Origin: Diphasiastrum complanatum
Lineage: Eukaryota; Streptophyta; Lycopodiopsida; Lycopodiales; Lycopodiaceae
Assembly (NCBI GenBank): GCA_029204225.1
Contig: MU831831.1
Coordinates: 38,261-102,260, forward strand
Length of the DNA: 64,000 nucleotides
Direction of reading: 5' to 3'
Under the pieces are notes generated by a model. The model did no database searches, was not told where the DNA came from, and saw nothing but the letters and a program-made list of their open reading frames with translations. The translations under genes and the position numbers were made by a program. Shown one piece after another: positions 22,954 to 34,007 of this stretch (its first letter is position 1; each line of letters begins with the position of its first letter).

Positions 22954-23960
22954 TGTGGAGTCTTATGATCTCACATTATCCAAATTTTGTCATATATTGT
23001 AAAAATTTTCAATTTCCATATATATAAAATGTGCTATAGTGCCTAAATACATGTAAAAGCCTATTTCGCACTTTGTAAATTCATATTTTGAGTAGAAGTT
23101 GCGACGTTCTAAAGAGACGCAATAGAAGTTCAGAACCGACATTTGACGGTTCGTAAGCGACATTGAGACTGAAGAACATTCCTATAAGGATAGCACTATG
23201 TGCCATTGTACATGCGCATTTCTACGCAGAGCTGAGTATCAATAGAGAGCGAAGAGCAAGTTCTTATAGCTTGAACATTCTTTTCTTCTATTATCTCTCA
23301 TAGAATTACTTCTTATCATTTGTGCGAACACACTCTGTATGATCTGTGATTGATTGTGATACTGTTCTGTTTGCATCACACACATTTCTTAAGTTATATT
23401 GAATTTCAGTTACTCTAACATGGATTTTCAGACGACACCAGCAACTAATAATTCTGACTAATGTGTGCAGGGAATTAGCCAAAGCTGTTAAACATAAATT
23501 TTAGCAGAAATTCCTTCAACTCTGAATGAGTTATGTGTTCAGATAATGGGTTTGATTGAGGCTCTGTCTTGTTTGCTTCCTGCGATAAAAACTAATTCTC
23601 TGTGTTTGATTAAGAAGAACTAATGTGATTCTGCTTGATGAATCTAATTGCCAGTTGCTGTCAATTCTGACTGTTTTCCTGATGCCTAAAGAGCCTGAAA
23701 GATAAAGTAATTCTTACAACCTTGACCAAATCATTTCATCATTGGTGTTCCTGGATGCCAATTCACCCAAATATCTTTGGATAACTAGTTATGTCGCTGT
23801 AGTATTCATTGTGAACTTTATACACTCTAGTCTGTTTATCATCATACATACATGTACCATGTAAAAGATGAGATTATTCTCTCTCTTGGGGAACGATCAA
23901 ACCTTTTATACTACGTAATTTATTGATTTTGTGGAAATCTATAACGACTAGGCCACCACA
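22954..23960 (+). repeat. Gypsy G 3' LTR
   Basis: Begins TGTGGAGTC after the purine tract and ends CCACCACA at the junction with copia Y. Confidence 0.9.
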
Positions 23961-24462
23961 TTGTCAGAATGATATCATCAACATAAATAAGAAGGATGAC
24001 AATATCTTTATCAAAACATTTGACATATAAGAAAGGATCATAGTTACTAATATTAAATCCTAGTGACTCAAGAAAAGTGTTAAGTCGAGAATACCATGAC
24101 CTTGGAGCTTGTTTTAGTCCATATAAACTTTTGAAGAGCAAGCAAACTTTGTCTTTGTCATGGATGAACCCAATAGGCTGATCCATATAAATCTCTTCTT
24201 CTAGATATCCATTTAGAAATGCATTAGAGACATCTAGTTGAAGAACTTGCCAATTGAAAAAACAAGCAACAAAAATTATGATTCTAATTGATACCATCTT
24301 TGCAACTGGAGCAAAAGTCTCCTCATAATCAAGCCCATAAACTTGTGCAAACCCTTTAGCACAAAGTCTAGCCTTGTACTTGTTGATTGTGCCATCTTGA
24401 TTATACTTGACTCGAAAAACCCACTTGCAACCAATAGTGTGCTTGTTGGATAGAAGATCCAC
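23961..24462 (-). pseudogene. Copia Y reverse transcriptase, N-terminal part
   Basis: Reads HTIGCKWVFRVKYNQDGTIN, KARLCAKGFAQ, YEETFAPVAKMVSIR, QLDVSNAFLNGYLEEEIYM, YGLKQAPRSWYSRL and YVDDIIL, with the YVDD catalytic motif intact. The frame then runs into the LTR of G. It is joined in sense to 16627-15689. Confidence 0.9.
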
Positions 24463-24468
24463 AAGCTC

Positions 24469-25263
24469 TCATGTCTTATTGGCCATCAAAGCATCATATT
24501 CCTCCTTCATGGCAAGGTACCATTCCTTCGAGTTGAGTGCATCATATACATCCTTCGGTTCCTCATGAGAAATAAAATAAGCACAATTAGTGGAGTTGAT
24601 TTCCACTTGCTTGTCTCTTTCTTCATAGGTAAGCCTCCTAGGCTCAGATCTTTCTCTTTGAGATCTCCTTGGTGTAAAGATTTGAGGTGACTCCTCCTCA
24701 ATTCTCGGTCCCATCTCTCCATGATAATCTTCAAGGGTGATGATTGGAGTACTTTTGTGAGAATCTTTGAACTCGGCCTCCTCAAGAATGTAATTTTGAT
24801 CCTCATGGAATATAACATCCCTACTCTCAATTGTAGTTGAGGTAGAGGGAACATAGATTCTGTAAGCTTTCTTGTTGGATGCATATCCAACCATGATCCC
24901 TTTAATAAAATTAGGATCATCTCTTTTTCTTGTTTCCAAGGGCACATGAACAAAGCAAGCACAACCAAAAACTCTAAGGTGATCTAACTTAGGTTTCTTC
25001 TCAAATAAGACTTCAAAAGGTGATTTCCCAGCAAGTGCATTGTGAGGTAATCTATTGCATAAAGGTCTGTTTTTCCTCTCAGCAACTCCATTTTGAGATG
25101 GAGAATAAGCACAAGAAAACTCTCTCTTTATTCCTTCACCTTCACAATAGTCATGAAACTTGTTGGAGATGTATTCACCTCCTCCATCACATCTTAAAGC
25201 TTTAACTTTGAAAGAAAACTGTTTCTCAATATAAGCTTTGAAGATTAGGAAGTGATAAAGCAA
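24469..25263 (-). pseudogene. Copia Y integrase core and C-terminal linker
   Basis: Contains LRCDGGGEYISNKF (second Asp) and QNGVAERKNR (catalytic Glu). An in-frame deletion of about 30 codons follows: RKNRPLCNRLPHNALAGKSP replaces the usual helix region. Then come VFGCACFVHVPLETR and SRDVIFHEDQ. The zinc-binding HHCC part and first Asp are missing; 25264-25521 has only decayed protease-like sequence. Confidence 0.85.
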
Positions 25264-25521
25264 GTATTGGAGTTGAACTTTACGTCACAACCATTATCAA
25301 GCAACTTTCTCACACTAATCAAGTTCTTTGTAAGTTTTGGAATGAAAATAACATTAGAAAGTGCAAGAAATTTTGAAGAAGCAAGTTTCAATGGAATGTT
25401 GCCAATTCCTTCTATAGAGCACTCATGGTCATTAGTAGTGTAAATCTCTTAAGTCCTTTGTAAGGTACAATTGAGTCAAAAGACTCCTTTGAACAACACA
25501 TATGTGAAGAAGCTCCAGTAT

Positions 25522-26424
25522 CTATGTACCAAGCTCCATCTTTCTTAAAAGGTGATGAAGAAAACTGGACACCATAAGTGATTCTTCTCCATCACTTGCA
25601 ACGGAATCTTCTTCAATCTCTTTGGAGAGATTAGCTTGCTTGAGTTGATTTTTCTTCTTAAAGCAATTAGAGGCATAGTGTCTCTTCTTTCCACAAAAGA
25701 AACACTTTACTTTCTTCTTCTTGGTCTTTGAAGTAGAAGGATGAGATGAATCATCCTCTTCACCATCTTTGTCTTGATCTTTGGCTTTGTCTTTGTTGGA
25801 TGCTTGAGAGAACTGGTTCTTACTCCCTCCTTTATGCTTGTCTTTGACAAAGAGGGCTTTTTCACTTCCACCATGCTCGAGTTTGTTCATCTTGGATAGT
25901 TTATAACTTTGTCTAGATTCTTCAGAAATAAGAATTCCTTGGAGAGTTTCTAGATTAGAAAACTCTTCCTTAATGGCAAAAGAGAACTAGCTCATCCTGG
26001 TTAATTGTAACGCCAACACATGAAAGCTCTCTATGTAAATCTTTAACTCTCAGAACATAGTGTGATGCACTCTCTTCACTTCTTTGGAAACTTTGGAAAA
26101 TCTGATTCCTAAGAGTGAGTATTCTAAAGTATTCTTTGCTTCATAGATGGACTTGAGTGCATCCCAAGCTTCTTTGGCTGTAGTGCAAGACCCTATCTCT
26201 CTCAAATTTTCATTAGATACATTCATCTTAATGAAATGAAGAGCCATTCTAGCTCTCTTCCTATACTTAGGAATTTCAACCTGTGCTTGAGGCTCCTCCT
26301 CAACACCAAGCACAATGTCCATAACATCATGGAGTATCAAAATAGACTCTAAACATCCAAATTGATAACTAGAAGTATTTAGTCTTTCATTTGCTTCTAG
26401 AAGATAACCTCCCAGAGGTGCCAT
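25522..26424 (-). pseudogene. Copia Y gag
   Basis: Starts MAPLGGYLLEANERLNTSSY at 26424, with ALHFIKMNVSNENLREIGSC and KEAWDALKSIYEAKN as in copia gag, breaks frame near 26050, and resumes with a Lys-rich region and the knuckle CFFCGKKRHYASNC. It is homologous to the N-terminal part of the Z polyprotein. Confidence 0.85.
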
Positions 26425-27180
26425 TTAGATGAAGACTTCTTAGTTATTGGACTGCAATATGTTTGAGCTTGTTCCAATCAGACTTAAAATTGCTGCTCTC
26501 TTTCACTATAGGTATTTTCAAGGATGTACTACCTTCCTATGTGAAACACTTGCAATTGTATTTGAGATGAATCTCAAATATTCCACAAGACAAATTATCT
26601 AGATCAGACACACAAAGTGGATTGATGCACTTTGGCTAGTTTGAATCCTACTTTTGCACGTGTGAAATGCTTCAAAAGAAAACACTATTGACACTCATAA
26701 GTCTCAAAAGGTGTTCAATTACTTCAAACTTAGTCTTGATCTTCAGTTTCTTGTGTAGGATGCTCAAAACAATGGATTCATAACAAAGCAAGGTTGAATC
26801 AAATCAAAATGCTGTCACTCGGATTTGGACCTATCCCTATCCTCTTTAAGAGCTTATAACTCTTGATAGACACATCAAATTGATTTGATTTCAATTTCTA
26901 TGAAAAGTACAGATCATAAGCTTTCCATCAAGCTATAACACCACTATCTTTGGATCTACAAGCAAGGAGATAGAAGGGACTGAAAATCTTTGATTTTCAC
27001 ACGTGCGAAATTCCAGAATTCCGTACTACCACTATTCAGGTCTGAAAATTTAGTTTCAATCCTATTTGATACAAATACACTTCAGAGAAAGGTGAGAAAA
27101 AGTGCAAAACTGCTTCTTTGCTTGAATCAGCTCTCAATTTCTTGTACAATCAGAGATGTTAGCATGCAAAGCTTAATTTG

Positions 27181-27192
27181 GCTTTGATACCA
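27181..27192 (-). other. Copia Y primer binding site
   Basis: The minus strand reads TGGTATCAAAGC, one base off the TGGTATCAGAGC complement of initiator tRNA-Met used by copia elements. Confidence 0.8.
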
Positions 27193-27985
27193 TAACAAAA
27201 TTTCTAGAATTCACACGTGTGAGGAATGTCCACAAGTATGATGGATCTAATTAAGCTTTGTGATTAGCACAATAACCTGATTCTAGATTGATTAACAAGA
27301 TCTAGTTCAGAAGATATGGCTTAACCACAATCTAGCATGCTAAGCATCAAAATATGATAGCAATAAATCAATAATGAGCAAAAGAACAAGGTACTAGTGT
27401 ATTAGCATTAGCCTCAACACGAGTTAGAGAGAGAAAGATAGAGAGATAACAAGCAAAAAGTGTGTGGATCCAAAATGGCATGAGATAGCTACAAAGCTTT
27501 GGTTCTTCATCATAAAATATGAGGAGAGCTACACATATTTATGGAGTTTGAGATAGCTCGAGGTAGAACCACATCCACCCATCATTTAATGACATCTAAA
27601 GTGAAAACTAGAGTCTATGTGACATTTGTCACTTATCATGCATGAAACTCTACCAACTTTTTCCAAGTGTCCTAGTTCTAACTAGAAAATGTACAAATCA
27701 TCATGCATGTGTCTATTACACTTTGTGCATGCCTTGCATGTCACTATGGATCACTTACGATTAATGCATGTGAATTGCCAGGAGTTTCTACAAGCCTAAT
27801 TCTGCTAATTCTATGTCTACAAACTATATGCAAGTTGTACTCATCATTCTAGATGTGACATATCCATGTAGCTCGAGTTTTATCTAGGCCAAACTTGGCA
27901 TTTTGCATTTATGAACAACATACTTGCATGGTACAATATTTGTAGCAAGTCTAAAGTGAAGATGGATTATTTTTCCATTTCAACA
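27193..27985 (-). repeat. Copia Y right (5') LTR
   Basis: 793 bp. On the minus strand it starts TGTTGAAATGG and ends at the primer site; the last dinucleotide is TA rather than CA. It contains a ttcacacgtgtga palindrome at 27210-27222. Confidence 0.8.
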
Positions 27986-28389
27986 GCTCTATCACAATAG
28001 ACCTCTCGAAGCTGAACCAGCTCCAAGGCCAGATGCTAAAAATTTTTTGAGTCGAGTTCCTGCAACCGCTCGAGGATGCGAAGGCACTTGTCGAGGAAGA
28101 GTTGGCTGAATTGACGGAGTTATCTATGGAAGCCAACCAAACTTGCAGCGGGCCAAATTCTCATAATGAATACATACAAACCCTGCTGCAAATTGATGAT
28201 CTGATGTAGGAACTTCAAGCTGTGCCTGCCTGCTCTGGAGTCGCTGACCATCTAGAGTATTTAGAGGCAATGGAGAAGATCGACAAGCTCGAACAAGAGT
28301 TGTCAGATCTCAAACAACAACTAGAAGACCAGAAGTTAGATGCTGAGTTGCAAACTCAGGATTTGGCATTGTTAGCTTTAACCAATTAA
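27986..28389 (+). pseudogene. Coiled-coil reading frame, antisense inside gypsy remnant
   Basis: One plus-strand frame (codons in register with 28072) reads IDLSKLNQLQGQMLKIF, stop, EFLQPLEDAKALVEEELAEL, then QTLLQIDDLM, stop, and YLEAMEKIDKLEQELSDLKQ, ending at 28387-28389. The last part has a clear heptad pattern of Leu/Ile with charged residues, so a coiled coil. Its start is lost to copia Y. It lies antisense to the flanking gypsy remnant, after the CTCGAAAAA repeat, as does the antisense frame at 59547-59807. 28390-29183 shows no gene. Confidence 0.5.
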
Positions 28390-29183
28390 AGTAGGAATCC
28401 CTGAATTGATCTAGTGGCCGACAATCTAGAACTTCATTAGAAGCTCATGTGATTAGATCTTGAGGTGAAGTTTCAGTCATGCATTCTTGCGGTACACTTC
28501 CTGTCGTTACTCTCGGACATGAAACACCAGTTAGATTTTCATCTCGATCATTACTTCCAGATTATTGTGCTTTCTTCCTCGCTTATTATGTCGCCACCAT
28601 TGTGGATAGTGAAGCATCTGCTCATTCATCCATTCTTTGAATAAATTTTTTGTTTTTGGATCTTCCATTTGGCAAGTTGAAGATTGGTTGAGCTGTCGTT
28701 GTTCGCCATGAGAACATAGGAGAATCTACAGATGGCTCTTGGAGCATTAAAAAAGATGCAATTTCTAAAATCTCAACTAGATGTGTATTTGCAGTCATAA
28801 TGCAATGTATCTTTTTGAACAAAATGAAGATGTGACAGAATGTAAAATATACAGTGAAAATCAATCACAAAGAAATAAACACTTTGAAAATTTCAGTCAA
28901 AATCGCTCAAAAGTTCAATCAAATGCACTAAAAAGGTTCGTCAAACTTGCTCACTCTTGTTTGTACAAACTCTTTCTCTTATGCACTTCTCCGAATTGAA
29001 ACTGAGAATTGGTGAATTGAAGCCCAATATTTGGAACCAAATTTGTTTTTCGAATTTAGGTCATACGGTAAGACCAAAGAAAGATAAGTTCGAGTGGGGT
29101 GTTCACGTCCGAATTTTTTATTTTTTATTTATATATATTTTTATTTTATTTTATTTTATTTTTGAAATATGTGACTGGCAATA

Positions 29184-29840
29184 CCTCGAAAAAACTCGAA
29201 AAAATATCACAAACTCGAAAAATTGAAATAAGTTAAAAAAAACTCGAAAAATTGGAAAATCGTAAAACTCAAAAACATTTCCGAACAACTCAAAAAATTT
29301 AAAGTTCAAATAGGCACGAAAATTTTCAGAGAGACTCAAAAAAGTCAGAGAGACTCAAGAAATTTCAGAGAGACTCGAAAAATACAGAGAGACTCGAAAA
29401 ATACGAAACGACTCAAAAAAATTCCACACGACTCAAAAATTCAAAGAGACTTGTAAATTTCGGAGAGACTTGAAAAATTCAAAAACACTCGAAAAAATTC
29501 AGAGCAACTCAAAAAATTGGAAAATGCAAGAACTCGAAAAATTTCAAAAATTGGTCAGATGGAAACGTCAGAGAGATTTTTGTAGTTGTCGAATACAATC
29601 GTTAGAGAAAGTCTTGTTGTGCAGTTCGTCGGATGGAATCGTCGGACGTAATTTCCTCGACAAAACTCAAAAAAAGTTAGAAAACTCAAAAAATTTCTAA
29701 ATAACTCAAAAAAATTTCAGAGGGTGCAATTTTTGGAAAGATTATGTGTGCGAGGTGGTCGTCAGATGCACGTCGAATCGAAATTTTTTTAATAATCTCA
29801 AAAATTAAAATTAAAAAAAACTCAAAAATCTGAAATAACG
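29184..29840. repeat. Degenerate CTCGAAAAATTC repeat
   Basis: Dozens of actcgaaaaa, actcaaaaaa and gagagactcgaaaaa phrases spaced 12-25 bp. The reverse complement (tttttcgag) occurs at 59280-59540 downstream of a gypsy pol, and weaker copies at 4710-4790. Confidence 0.8.
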
Positions 29841-30452
29841 GCGGATGCACATTTACTGCCGATCAACGAATGCAAAAGTTATTGTGCAGTTTAGCATATG
29901 CAAATATCAAAATTTTGAAAAAATTTGAATTTTGTCTGGCGGTGGGTCAGTTTACACAGATCTGAAGAATCAGTAGGGTCGTTTTGAAGCAATTACGATC
30001 TGACAAACAAAAAATTTGAATGTGTGTTTGGGGAGATGAAGAATGCAAGGCAACAAGCAATGCAAACAAAAATGAGGAAGAACTGAAAATGGTTTGGATG
30101 TTTGCTTAGATTCGTTCTCAGTTTGCAGATGAATCTACTCATGTTTGCTCAAGAATCTCTACCTCTACTAGCATCGATCCTCAATGGATTGCTACGATTC
30201 TAGCAACAACTCTACTTATCAGCTACAGTGGCTGCTAAGCAGCTAGCAGCGATTCTGCCTCATCACGTTTGATAGAGATACAGCTTACCAACTTTTGTTC
30301 CAAGTTTGAAAATAGATTAGTAGATCAGAATGGTCTGTATTAATATGTTTCTTGCAGGACTTTTGTCAAAACATATAGTGTTTGTGTGGAGCCTCAGCTA
30401 AAACATTTTCAAAGTAACAGATTTAGGACAGGTTTGTGAGTTGTGTTTTGCA

Positions 30453-30470
30453 TCTCCGACAACGGCGCCA
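30453..30470 (-). other. Gypsy family-L primer binding site
   Basis: The minus strand reads TGGCGCCGTTGTCGGAGA, close to the tRNA-Asp complement, two bases from the LTR edge at 30472. Confidence 0.8.
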
Positions 30471-30591
30471 ATGTTTGCCAATTCTGCTACAAGACAACAT
30501 CAGAATCTTTTATCACAACCACTGTTTACTGGTTCTTCTCACACCCACTGGCCCTCTCATTGTTGTAGTATAGTGGTCAAGCCCAGCACAC

Positions 30592-30747
<156 letters not shown>

Positions 30748-30973
30748 CAAGAAGTAGAGAGGGGAAGAGAGATGGAGAAGCCACGAGAGAGGAGAGGCAC
30801 CAAAATGAGTAGATATTTTTCTATTCAAATAGTATTATAAAATGGTGTACAATAGGTGCCTTTTTATCTTTGGGATGGCCCTTGCCCCTTGCTTCCTATT
30901 GGCTACTTGCAAGGAGGTGGGATTGAAATCCACACCCTTCACAAGAAACACAAACTAATCTACGGTGTACAAA

Positions 30974-31413
30974 CATTAGAGGAGTTCTAAATCCAAAAAA
31001 GACCCTTTGTAAAGATTCTTTTTCTCAATTTTTTCTTACACATGGACCAATCAAAACACTCAAATTTGAAATCTACGTAACGTAACTTTTTGAGTCCACA
31101 TTTTGATTCCACACTAATATTGGCATAAAGTGGTAAGTCCAAATTTAGCGGAGTTTCATGCATTGGAAAACGCTCGACAAGGGCTTTCCAATGATATGTT
31201 ACATGGGTAGTGCCAATCTTGTTGCGACAGCAATTACGTAACGACTCGGTTGAACAAAACAATTCTTGAGGAAACCCTTATTAAATACTTCTAAGCTATG
31301 ATTAAAAAGTTATGGCAAGTCAAAAGTATTAGTGTTATAATATTTTAATAATATAAACTACATCTTGCACGAATTTTTAAAGGGTCTTTTTGGAGCTCAA
31401 AACTCCTCTAATG
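30974..31413. mobile_element. MITE-like element, copy 1
   Basis: 440 bp with terminal inverted repeats CATTAGAGGAGTT...CCAAAAAAGACCCTTT and its inverse at the other end. Comparison with the empty site at 1914-1934 shows insertion between gtacaaa and gaagcac with no added target duplication. Related copies at 47913-48289, 57267-57644 and (one end) 63152. Confidence 0.8.
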
Positions 31414-31432
31414 GAAGCACACCCCACCTAAC

Positions 31433-32560
31433 TGTGAAAGATTCAACTAGTTTCATCACATTTTGCTATATTTCCATATTTGGCTTATTGAGGCCAAAAC
31501 TTGTTTTAGACTTAGAGATTGACTTTTCAAAGTTCATTAGTCTAAATTTCATTTGAATAAACACTTTTTGAAAGTGTGGAAAAGTTAGAATGCGATTTTG
31601 AGTATATTCAAATTTGAATAGTTGGGTACGTTGAATCTAGACCCAAAATTAGTAGGGTTAGCATTTTGGTGGGAAAGCCAAGTGGCCAAATAGGGTTTGG
31701 ACATGCTATAAAAGGATGTAACTCGTGGAGAGAGCAACCTTCTCTCTTCTCTATCTCATTTCATGCTTATACATGGTTCTCTTGGGTTCTACTATCCATT
31801 GGTGCACTATCTTGGTGATTGCTTGCAATTCTATGTGTAGAATGATCTATATTTTTGGATCCACAAGTGTGAAATATAGTAGCTTGCTGGTTTTGTATGG
31901 ACAACAACAGTATTTTTTCATCTCATTCAAGTTTGATCAAGTTCTATTGGTGTTTGCATCTCATTTTGTGTGTAGATGTTGATTTTTCTACATTGGGGAG
32001 ATTGGTAGTGTATTTCTCTTTCTAACCAAAGATCATTCAAGTAGATTGGATCTTAAGGATCTGAAATCTTTCACATGGTATCAGAGCTTTGTTTTAGGTT
32101 ATGAAGGAGGAAATTAGATCTATCAATGATTTGGTGAAGATATCAAGTCTAGAGCATGCTAGAGAGGATTCTACATCAAAATTGAGTTTTTTTGCTTTTG
32201 TAGATTGGATCTTTTGTAGATCAAAACACTAAATAGATCAATATACTTGATCAATTCCGATTTTTGAATTCACATACTGTATTTGGCCAATTTTTGGATC
32301 ATTGGATCAGCCTAAGTGATGGCTTATAGATTACATATCAAATTTTCAGCATTTGCATGTAGATTTGGAATAGTCAATTTTTTGTGATTTTGTCAAAACC
32401 CTAATTTTGATTGGATCTCTAGATAGTGAGGTTGCTGGACTTCATTTGAGTGTGTTTCAATCTTAGGAAGTGGCAAAAGTCATTAGATAGAGGATAGATC
32501 ATAGGTTGATCAAGATTCCATGAGAATGTAAAGCCCTAGGTCAATGTATGGAAGAATAGA
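31433..32560 (+). mobile_element. Copia X: 5' LTR, primer site and leader, truncated
   Basis: LTR 31433-32075 has matching ends TGTGAAAGATT and AAATCTTTCACA, a TATA box (tataaaagg, 31707) and then the primer site TGGTATCAGAGC at 32076-32087. About 470 bp of leader follow, then copia homology is lost. The flanking ctaac (31428-31432) is the expected target copy; its partner was not found. Confidence 0.8.
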
Positions 32561-32890
32561 ATGGATGTCAGCTCAATTTATAAAGACATATATCGACCAT
32601 ATACCTGTATTTCGAGAGCAATTCAAAGCAAGAAATGAAAAATGGTTCTTGAGGCCGAAATAGTTTATTTTTAAAAGCCTTTGTGTCAATGAAGACAATT
32701 ATGAATGCATTTTTGAAGGGATGGTGGTTATGAAGAAGAGACACTTCCAATGGTCGTTGGAGTAGTTTACACAACGGACGTTTCAATATGCGCTTGCAGC
32801 AAAGCTCATTCATGTGTATTCCAACACCCTCTCCTCTCTTTCTCAGATGCGACCCTGCTATCCAATTCAATACATTCTTAATATTCGGTT
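32560..32890 (+). pseudogene. Unrecognised coding-like remnant
   Basis: A plus-strand frame of about 110 codons with two TAG stops includes IPVFREQFKARNEKWFLRPK, CVNEDNYECIFEGMVVMKKR and HFQWSLE. The amino-acid composition looks protein-like, but I do not know the family. 32890-33600 has nothing I can support. Confidence 0.25.
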
Positions 32891-34007
32891 CTGACTTTGC
32901 TTGAGCAACTTGAAAAATGTTGTGTGTATTAAATGTGATAACCATCAAATGAATGCATCAGCAGGCCTGCGCAGACTTGGAGTTTGAGGTCGTTGTTTGA
33001 GATCTGTAGCGCGACCGTCCACAATGAGATTGTTGATGGCTATAAGAGAGACCTCTCCAGCATGACCTCTCCTAGATTTTTGAGAGAAATGATGATGCCT
33101 CCAGCGCGACCTCTCCAGCCCACGATCTCTTTCCTTTCTTGCTGGATGAAAGAGAAGACTCGTTAAAGAATGATTGCCCGATCATACCATTCGGAAAATG
33201 CTAACACTATGCTGAAAAAAATGAAGAGACCAACAAACATTTTGAAAAAGAATCTATACTCACTTTATCTATATTCTATATTCTATATATATTATCTATA
33301 TATTCCAAGAACCACATATTATAGCATGACAAGACCATTGGAAAATATGGTCCAAGATTTCATAGATAGATCATGGCAATAGTATAAATGATTGAATCAT
33401 ATTAAGTGTGAATGTTCATGATCTCTTGTGAAGGATGTAAGTCATGAAAATAATTTCTGGAATTATAAAAATTTACTAATGTGTAACTGGAAATCATACT
33501 AAATATTTCAATTTGAAAGATAATGGGAATGATTTCAAACAATTCACCAAATTGAAATCTATCAACTTCCAAGGCAATAACATAAGTATCATAATTAGAT
33601 CAGGACAAAAAAGTTGTATACAAAGGTTTCTTGATTGGAGAGAATACGAGAATTAGTAAATGGAAAACATTTATATCAATGAAACAAATCTTTTGAGATT
33701 GATTACTTATGATGAGAATGGGCTCAAACTTACGTTACCTTCTAGTATAATGTATGGCAATATCTTAACTGGAAACCCAATAGCTGGCTTCATAACCACA
33801 TAAAACCCCGCTATAGTGTTGTGAACACTATTAAGCAACAAAAGAAACATACTACATGTTTTATGGCGACCACAATGGGATAAGATCCATGAAAGCCAGA
33901 TACTCTAGAGGTATCCTAGTTCATACTGCCATAGAGGATTTAGAAGGTTTAGAAATATGAATGCTCCTAATGTGATAGAGATTGGACAAATACAAAAGGG
34001 AAACATA

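Larger units (their letters stand above)
16631..23960 (+). mobile_element. Gypsy-type element G, complete with both LTRs
   Basis: LTRs 16631-17650 and 22954-23960 are close copies. The right one begins TGTGG and both end CCACA; the left start has lost two bases. A primer site at 17656-17673 and a purine tract (aaggaagggg, 22941-22950) bound the interior. Interior coding order is CCHC protein, protease, RT, RNase H, A/T-rich spacer, then a long 3' frame. No capsid domain or integrase was found. It is inserted in the RT gene of copia Y; the expected target copy is degraded (tatct left, ttgtc right). Confidence 0.85.
15440..27985 (-). mobile_element. Copia element Y, split by nested gypsy G
   Basis: Right LTR 27193-27985 (793 bp, TGTTGAAATGG start on the minus strand), primer site 27181-27192, gag 26424-25522, integrase 25263-24469, RT 24462-23961, then the rest of RT and RNase H at 16627-15689, and a left LTR remnant 15440-15671. 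The RT reading continues from LLIYVDDIIL on the right of G to GSCIKLAEE on its left, so G landed in the RT gene. All frames are broken. 26425-27180 is untranslated leader with no gene. Confidence 0.85.

Noticed and set aside
29184-29840. CRISPR-like or satellite array
   Set aside because: Unit length and spacing vary and units are degenerate; this is a plant sequence with retroelement context.
32076-32087. tRNA-related sequences as tRNA genes
   Set aside because: These are 12-18 bp primer binding sites next to LTRs; no cloverleaf was seen anywhere in the window.
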